Source: Ruminococcus sp.
Lineage (GTDB): Bacteria; Bacillota_A; Clostridia; Oscillospirales; Ruminococcaceae
Reading direction: 5' to 3'
Length of the DNA stretch: 11,057 nucleotides
Assembly: GCA_017418765.1 (NCBI GenBank)
Contig: JAFOMV010000049.1
Coordinates: 1-11,057 of the forward strand
Below the pieces are notes generated by a model. That model ran no database searches. It was not told the origin of the DNA and saw nothing but the letters and a program-made list of their open reading frames with translations. Below, piece by piece: positions 6,337 through 11,057 of this stretch. The position numbers and the translations under genes were made by a program. Each line of letters starts with the position of its first letter. The stretch's first letter is position 1.

Positions 6337-6423
6337 ATCAGGAAAGGAAGTTCAGACAGCACCGCCTAAAGGCTTTGGCAGTGCTGCTTAGGGGTAATAC
6401 TAGGGATGCATCCCTTTCCTGAT
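6337..6423. repeat. 87-bp nested inverted-repeat element between convergent genes
   Basis: Perfect 11-bp terminal inverted repeats, ATCAGGAAAGG (6337-6347) and CCTTTCCTGAT (6413-6423), enclose a hairpin (6357-6366 with 6377-6386) and a 14-bp perfect palindrome AGGGATGCATCCCT (6402-6415). On the minus strand the hairpin is an unbroken 10-bp stem with one G-U; on the plus strand that pair is C-A. It therefore fits best as 3' UTR structure of the leftward GH30 mRNA, or as a MITE-like remnant of the CAGCACCGC family. There is no T-tract after the hairpin and no obvious target duplication. Confidence 0.55.
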
Positions 6424-6492
6424 ATAATATCTGATAAATGCTCATGTGTAATGCTTTGGTGAGTCAGTAAGCAGCACACTAAGCATATGCTG

Positions 6493-8829
6493 TCAGCTTT
6501 CGGGAAGCTTGTCGATAAGTGTAAGGCAGTATTTCTGAATAGAAAGAGCATCCATATTAGTTATGCCATTACCGTTTTCAGCTACGTCGCCGTTAATTCT
6601 GCCCTGTTCTGTCATTGCGTATTTTGAAGGATTTGCAAGAGTCTGCATGATTATTACTGCATCGCCGAGCTCTACAACGCCGTTGCAGTTTGCGTCGCCC
6701 CACAGTATATTATTCTGCTGAGCCGAAGTTATAGCTGCTGTTTCAGCAGGAACAGTCTGCGGTTCAGTTGCAGCAGTCGTTGTGGTAGTAGTAGTTGTTG
6801 TTGTTGTTGTGGAAGTTGTTGTTGTTGTTGTGGAAGTTGTTGTTACAGGCTCAGAAGATACACGGCCGTAAAATTCAAGTTCAGCTATATTACAGCAGTA
6901 GACATCGTCTTTATTGTACTTGTTGGACGGAACTCCGTCAGGTACTGCATAGCGGACATATCTTGCCTTCTGAGGTGTATCCAGAGTGATAATATCCATC
7001 ATGAATTCAGGCTTATCCTTTATGGTATACACTTTTTTCCAGTTTGTACCATCAGTAGATACTTCAAAGAAGCTGTCAGGCATACGGTATTCATAGCCTT
7101 CACGAGGGCAGAATCCGATTTTTTCAAGATCATATACAGCGCCGAGATCAGCCTGTACCCATCCTTCACCAACGCCATCGAAGTAAGTGTTGATGTTTCC
7201 GTCAAATACTTTTCTGTAATCAGTAGCAGCTTCACTGTGCCATGAATCTGAACCGCTTGTTCTTGAATTATCGATCTTAATGAGATTATCAGCAGGTGTG
7301 ACAGTACCTATGTCACTGCTGCCGCTGCCTCCGCTTATAACAAAAGTTGTGATGGAATTAGCAGGGAGTGAAGCGTTGAGCTTTTTGCCGTTCAGTGATA
7401 TATTGCCGAGGTCTTTCCAGTTTTCCTTATTGCTTGTACGTATAGCCTTTGCTGAGTTTCCGACACTGCTGAAAGAGGAAAGATCTATTGTAAGGTCATT
7501 GCTGTTTCCGCTTGTATTATATGCAACTACAACGATCTCGCCTGTATTCTTATCATATGCAGCAACAGTGTTTCCGGATGATTTAAGCATTGTCATACCG
7601 GGACGGATGTAACGTGAATACTGACCGAAAGCGTAATACTTCTTTGTAAGGATTATCTTTTTTGCGTCATGATCGGCTACAGCTGCGCCCCAGTATCCCT
7701 TGTTTGTATTTGGCATACCGGTGTCTTTTCTTCCGTTATAGCCGCTTTTTGAGATATGGTTATCGATGACCTGCCACATGATCCATGCTGACGCATTGAG
7801 ATCGTTCACATCAGTAGTGATACGCTGTGCAAGCCAGAGAGCCGCACCCATTTCACCTGCATTGCTTCCTGCTGTATCGCCGCCGTCTACTTCACTCATC
7901 CAGAGGTTCTTACCGTTTGATACAGCCGTATCCTTGAGCTGACTGCGCTTGTTTCCGCCGTAGCTGTGAGTATCTATACGTGCAAGGGCTTTTTTAGCAT
8001 CGTTTGAGAGTTTATTGAAAGATGTGATCTGTGTATCTATTGATGTTTCATCGGTGCCGCAAAGCAGAACATCGCCCATTCCCTTTGCTTTCATGGCTTT
8101 TTGAAGTTCAAGGATGATATTGGTCTGAGATGTGCCCTGATCGAAATGGCAGCCCTCCTGCTTATCGCTGTTCTTTTTCCAGTAGTTGGTATACGGTTCG
8201 TTCATAGCGTCGATACTCTGTATATCAACGCCCCAGTCGTTCTTGTAGTGGTAGCATACTTCGGCAAGATAACGTGCAAAATCATCATACTGATCGTCCT
8301 TCAGATTGTTGCTCTTGGCATCAGCAGAACCTGATGAACATCCTGATTTTGTCATATAGTACGGAGGTGAGTTTGAGAACATCTCAACGATCATGTCATC
8401 TCCTGCTGCTTTGATAGAGCGAAGAAGGACGTTTCTCTGATTTGCGTCAGCTTTCCAGTCGTATGTGGCTTTACCATTTTTGTAAACGGTATAACCGGGC
8501 ATATTTGAGTCTGTTCTTGTGATGTGATTATGGCTCGGGTCATCACCGCCGCCTATATTGAAACGGGCGATATTCAGTCTTAGTCCATTGTCTCCGTAAA
8601 AAGCGTCAGCAGCCTTCTGAGCAAGATCATCGGAATAGCCAAGACGGTTAGCCCACCAGCAGAGTGAAGTTCCCCAACCTTCAAACTCGCCGTTGTTTAT
8701 TGCGAATTTATTATTCGGTGCAAGTTTCAGCGTCTGAGCCGCAGATACGGAGACACTCATTGACGGCATACTTGTGAACATAAGTCCGCATGAGCATATT
8801 GCCGCCATTATACGTTTGTGGATTTTCAT
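6493..8829 (-). CDS. Secreted GH30 glycosidase (beta-1,6-galactanase-like) with discoidin/CBM32-like module and type I dockerin
   Basis: A 778-aa exported enzyme. ATG 8829 follows AAGGAGG with a 7-nt spacer. Signal peptide residues 1-30 (cleavage near V-S-A|A-Q). The GH30 (beta/alpha)8 domain plus side beta-domain covers about 33-498. Its G-W-G-T-S-L-C-W-W-A block (51-60), F-S-N-S-P-P-Y-Y-M (151-159) and Q-E-G-C-H-F-D (224-230) match endo-beta-1,6-galactanases (GH30 subfamily 5) better than glucuronoxylanases or glucosylceramidases. Predicted acid/base is E211 (M-N-E-P), nucleophile E313 (M-S-E-V-D-G-G). A discoidin-type F5/8 C (CBM32-like) module spans about 513-655, then a Thr-rich linker (660-706) and a C-terminal dockerin (708-778) with G-D-A-N-C-N-G and N-G-I-T-N-M-D-A-L-S-I-Q-K. 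It would act extracellularly on arabinogalactan side chains and dock onto a cohesin. Family call is firm; substrate is inferred from remembered motifs. Confidence 0.9.
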   Translation of the reverse strand: MKIHKRIMAAICSCGLMFTSMPSMSVSVSAAQTLKLAPNNKFAINNGEFEGWGTSLCWWANRLGYSDDLAQKAADAFYGDNGLRLNIARFNIGGGDDPSHNHITRTDSNMPGYTVYKNGKATYDWKADANQRNVLLRSIKAAGDDMIVEMFSNSPPYYMTKSGCSSGSADAKSNNLKDDQYDDFARYLAEVCYHYKNDWGVDIQSIDAMNEPYTNYWKKNSDKQEGCHFDQGTSQTNIILELQKAMKAKGMGDVLLCGTDETSIDTQITSFNKLSNDAKKALARIDTHSYGGNKRSQLKDTAVSNGKNLWMSEVDGGDTAGSNAGEMGAALWLAQRITTDVNDLNASAWIMWQVIDNHISKSGYNGRKDTGMPNTNKGYWGAAVADHDAKKIILTKKYYAFGQYSRYIRPGMTMLKSSGNTVAAYDKNTGEIVVVAYNTSGNSNDLTIDLSSFSSVGNSAKAIRTSNKENWKDLGNISLNGKKLNASLPANSITTFVISGGSGSSDIGTVTPADNLIKIDNSRTSGSDSWHSEAATDYRKVFDGNINTYFDGVGEGWVQADLGAVYDLEKIGFCPREGYEYRMPDSFFEVSTDGTNWKKVYTIKDKPEFMMDIITLDTPQKARYVRYAVPDGVPSNKYNKDDVYCCNIAELEFYGRVSSEPVTTTSTTTTTTSTTTTTTTTTTTTAATEPQTVPAETAAITSAQQNNILWGDANCNGVVELGDAVIIMQTLANPSKYAMTEQGRINGDVAENGNGITNMDALSIQKYCLTLIDKLPES
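6794..6835. repeat. Two perfect 21-bp tandem repeats, (GTT)5GTGGAA
   Basis: The unit at 6794-6814 is repeated exactly at 6815-6835 and followed by three more GTT copies (6836-6844). On the coding (minus) strand it encodes the Ser/Thr linker of the GH30 protein, one S plus six T per unit. The unit is a multiple of three, so gain or loss of copies keeps the frame and only alters linker length. Confidence 0.9.
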
Positions 8830-8892
8830 ATGGTTTCCTCCTTAAAACAGATAGTATTGTTGCTTTGGGTTTATTTCTCTTTTGCTGATATA

Positions 8893-8921
8893 ATAATACC
8901 ATATTAATTAAGCAATGTCAA
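8893..8921 (-). promoter_or_regulatory. Promoter of the GH30 gene
   Basis: On the minus strand: a perfect -35 TTGACA (8921-8916), a 17-bp spacer ending in TGG (extended -10) and -10 TATTAT (8898-8893). The predicted leader is about 55-60 nt. It is near consensus, so regulation, if any, is probably by repression or by upstream sites. Confidence 0.85.
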
Positions 8922-8973
8922 TATTGAATTTTACTTAAATATGTATTAATTAATGTACTTAATATGTTGAATT
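8904..8973. promoter_or_regulatory. Imperfect direct repeat overlapping and upstream of the GH30 promoter
   Basis: TTAATTAA occurs at 8904-8911 and 8946-8953 (42 bp apart), and TTGAATT at 8924-8930 and 8967-8973 (43 bp apart), so a segment of about 27 bp is imperfectly repeated at close to four helical turns. One copy overlaps the -35 region and the other lies upstream. It could be a paired regulator site, but the region is very AT-rich and chance is possible. Confidence 0.3.
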
Positions 8974-9056
8974 GACTTGAAGATGAAAGACATTATTATA
9001 TGTTTTATTGAGGACAGGATGTTTTATAAAAGCTGTAAGAAATATATAATAAGCTG

Positions 9057-9084
9057 AAAAAGTCCCCGAAAATTCGGGGACTTT
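9057..9084 (-). terminator. Intrinsic terminator of the right-edge dockerin gene
   Basis: A 12-bp perfect stem (9084-9073 with 9070-9059 on the minus strand, core GTCCCCGAA/TTCGGGGAC) with a 2-nt apparent loop; the transcript runs into U5 (9061-9057). It lies about 28 nt past the stop codon and isolates this gene from the GH30 promoter. It can fold in both directions, but only the minus strand has a gene upstream. Confidence 0.92.
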
Positions 9085-9111
9085 CCATATTGCAGAGCTG
9101 ATGTGAACAGA

Positions 9112-11057
9112 TCATTTCGTAAAGCTCCAGTTTACAGTCTGACCTGTATATGATGTTTTCGGAACAGTTACCTGTGCAATGCATAATGACATAACCGCCG
9201 CTACTGGTTCGTCCGGTTTCTGAGTGCTTTTCAGGCTGATGTTTATTTCCTTATCCGAGAAATTGACACTGTCAAATTCATATCCGGCAGAAGTACCTCC
9301 ACCCTGATCTACGGAGTTGATGAGCAGTACATTATCATTGAAAAAGCTGTCGTTATATTTTTCGGGATAGGATGCTGCTTTCTCCTTCGGAGCTACCTGT
9401 GCAATATATTCTTTCAGTTCGTCAGTGCTTGTTATAACAGCATGTCTTCCGTTTCCGACGCATATATCATGCACACCTGAAGGAAGGTTGTTCATATACC
9501 AGTCTATTGTTTTGCTATACTTTATCTCATCGGTATTTTTCAGACCAAGAAGTTTCTTCTGTATCGCCAGAGCATCGCTGTTTGTTACACCATCGCCTGT
9601 GATATCAGCGTTCTTTTTTCCCTGTTCCGTCAGCTTGTATTTTGCAGGATTTGATATTGTCTGCATTATAAGAACTGCATCTGAGATATCAACATTGCCG
9701 CTGCAATTTGCATCACCTTTAAGATCGGAAGTTTTATCGGTTATGTCTTCTAAAGGCAGAGTAGTTACGGTAGTAGTTAATTCCGGGTATGTAACAGGTT
9801 CTGTATGATAAACAGGTGCCCTTAGGGCAGGATCAATATTCTCATTCTTTACGATCAGCGTATATTCTGTAGGCTTATCATGGATATTTTCCCTGTAATC
9901 AAATGCGTAATCGAAGCCTCTGAGACTAAATGTATCTTTGTTCATAAGCTCACATCCGTCAGGAAGTCCTACTATTTCTATCTTGAAGTCATCGTGGTCT
10001 TCAAGAGTTTTGTATTCACATGGGATAACAACGCTGTATTCAGTTTTATCCTTGTCCCAGTGACCGATTTTGCTGACAGTCTTGCCGTCCTTATCAATTT
10101 TATTTAAGGTAATATCAAAGCCGCCCTTCATTGATTCACCTGTGTAGAATTCCTTTATCTTTATGACAGTTTCTCTGTCGGTTTTCACAGGAAACTCAGG
10201 CATTGGATTTTCATATTTATTAAGGGTAAGGGAAGCATTGTACATTCCCTGAAGTCCGAAATCGTATGTCAGCATGATATGATCCGAATCCCATCCCTGA
10301 CAATAATAGTCGGGAAGCTTTTCGCTGGTCAGGGCATATCCCCATGCTTCCGGATCATAATCGTAGATATTTGTGTAATGTATCGGATCGTCTGAGGTGT
10401 TCCATTTTTCGATCACCTCAGGTTCGCCGCCTTTTTCCATATACTTTACGAGCATCATATCGATGTTTTCTACCGGTTTTTTATCTTTATTGCTTGTGAT
10501 ACATGATCTGAAGAAGAATTTTCCTTCGGGGGCGGCTGCTATTTCAGGTGATGCATTGGGAGCTAACTTGCGAACATAGAATACACATTCTGCGATAGGA
10601 TCGATGCTTTCGTAAACGCTGAATTCTATAACGCTTTTGTCGTCAACTATCTGATAACCCAGCGGTGCAGGTCCGGCAGCAACATGGAATTGTTCATATT
10701 CACCCTTTTTCAGATCAAAAGTATACGGAGTAAGCTCAGAAGGTTTATTTTCAAATTTGAAGTTTTCGATGAACGTTGGCTTGTATCCCTGGTCACGTGC
10801 CAGCACTCCCGACATTCCGCCTACATATTCTCCGGTATCGATATCCACACACGCTACTGTAACTTTAAGAGTTTTCTCTGCATATTCATCAGGGTCTTTC
10901 GGCAGAACAGCAGACGCAGAAGTTGTTGTCGGAACAGTTTTCGGAGCTGATGTAGTTGTCTGGATAATTGCAGTTTTAGTTGTTTGTAATAATGGAAATG
11001 TACCGGAAGTTGTCTCTGTGTATTTTTCTGCCGCTTGAGACAAAACAGCAGTTGTTA
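9112..11057 (-). CDS. Dockerin protein with Ig/prealbumin-like modules and PrcB-like C-terminal domain (5' end missing)
   Basis: The frame is open through the right edge, so the start and any signal peptide lie outside; the first in-frame TTG (11043) is probably internal. Numbering from that TTG codon as 1: a Thr-rich linker (about 9-55); three beta-rich segments at about 57-160, 174-278 and 291-402, resembling Cna-B/SpaA or prealbumin-like folds (for example T-L-K-V-T-V-A-C-V-D-I-D-T-G-E-Y); a second Thr-rich linker (410-440); a type I dockerin (442-501) with G-D-A-N-C-S-G-N-V-D-I-S-D-A and D-I-T-G-D-G-V-T-N-S-D-A-L-A-I-Q-K-K-L-L; then a C-terminal domain (about 508-643) with S-F-F-N-D-N-V-L-L-I-N-S-V-D-Q-G-G-G-T-S-A-G, like PrcB-type domains. 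No glycosidase catalytic site is visible, so it is probably a structural, adhesive or regulatory cellulosome component. The internal dockerin is unusual. It ends in TGA with a strong terminator. Dockerin is firm, Ig and PrcB labels tentative. Confidence 0.82.
   Translation of the reverse strand, partial: TTAVLSQAAEKYTETTSGTFPLLQTTKTAIIQTTTSAPKTVPTTTSASAVLPKDPDEYAEKTLKVTVACVDIDTGEYVGGMSGVLARDQGYKPTFIENFKFENKPSELTPYTFDLKKGEYEQFHVAAGPAPLGYQIVDDKSVIEFSVYESIDPIAECVFYVRKLAPNASPEIAAAPEGKFFFRSCITSNKDKKPVENIDMMLVKYMEKGGEPEVIEKWNTSDDPIHYTNIYDYDPEAWGYALTSEKLPDYYCQGWDSDHIMLTYDFGLQGMYNASLTLNKYENPMPEFPVKTDRETVIKIKEFYTGESMKGGFDITLNKIDKDGKTVSKIGHWDKDKTEYSVVIPCEYKTLEDHDDFKIEIVGLPDGCELMNKDTFSLRGFDYAFDYRENIHDKPTEYTLIVKNENIDPALRAPVYHTEPVTYPELTTTVTTLPLEDITDKTSDLKGDANCSGNVDISDAVLIMQTISNPAKYKLTEQGKKNADITGDGVTNSDALAIQKKLLGLKNTDEIKYSKTIDWYMNNLPSGVHDICVGNGRHAVITSTDELKEYIAQVAPKEKAASYPEKYNDSFFNDNVLLINSVDQGGGTSAGYEFDSVNFSDKEINISLKSTQKPDEPVAAVMSLCIAQVTVPKTSYTGQTVNWSFTK

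Noticed and set aside
1268..6423. CAGCACCGC elements as insertion sequences or a CRISPR array
   Set aside because: No transposase is present, the copies are thousands of bases apart and not identical, and no regular repeat-spacer structure exists; described only as small inverted-repeat elements.
7280..7612. 110-codon plus-strand ORF with hydrophobic stretches
   Set aside because: It is a shadow of the GH30 side domain; the hydrophobicity comes from the complement of Ser/Asn/Thr codons.
11041..11057. TTG at 11043 as the true start of the right-edge dockerin protein
   Set aside because: The frame stays open to the edge, no ribosome site is visible before the TTG, and no signal peptide follows it although a secreted protein is expected.

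Overview
The window looks like chromosomal DNA of a fibre-degrading, strictly anaerobic Ruminococcus (Oscillospiraceae) with cellulosome-type secretion. The main reasons are two secreted multidomain proteins carrying Ruminococcus-style type I dockerins, a third secreted protein cut by the left edge whose mature start resembles a cohesin module, and a modified [FeFe]-hydrogenase homologue. AT-rich spacers, strong AGGAGG ribosome sites and textbook TTGACA/TATAAT promoters fit a low-to-medium GC Firmicute. The species cannot be fixed from sequence alone.

Layout. Positions 1-179 (minus) hold the N-terminus of a secreted protein. It is divergently arranged with a cytidylate-kinase-like gene (522-1163, plus) across a 342-bp spacer holding one promoter for each direction. 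After a strong terminator and an 80-bp inverted-repeat element comes a two-gene overlapping operon: a DUF421/YetF membrane protein (1392-2111) and a DUF4363 protein (2098-2475). An orphan 185-aa protein (2558-3115) has its own promoter and terminator. Next come a DivIVA-like coiled-coil protein (3336-4412, strong promoter) and a 567-aa sensory-type [FeFe]-hydrogenase homologue (4553-6256), ending at a strong terminator.

The right half is on the minus strand. It encodes a secreted GH30 glycosidase with a discoidin/CBM32-like module, a Thr-rich linker and a C-terminal dockerin (6493-8829). Upstream of it is a dockerin protein open at the right edge (9112-11057), with three probable Ig/prealbumin-like modules, an internal dockerin and a PrcB-like C-terminal domain. 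Each has its own transcription signal: a terminator at 9057-9084 and a promoter at 8893-8921.

How the genes work together. The two dockerin proteins, and perhaps the left-edge protein, belong to extracellular polysaccharide attack; the GH30 motifs point to beta-1,6-galactan (arabinogalactan side chains) rather than xylan or cellulose. The hydrogenase homologue keeps all four H-cluster cysteines but has lost the usual proton-transfer cysteine, and ends in a helical region instead of a catalytic partner, so it is more likely a redox/H2 sensor than a bulk H2 producer. The other genes look like unrelated housekeeping or envelope functions. Three intergenic elements share the 9-mer CAGCACCGC and form inverted repeats, which suggests a small dispersed (MITE- or RNA-hairpin-like) family. 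No CRISPR array, tRNA, rRNA, transposase or phage gene was seen.
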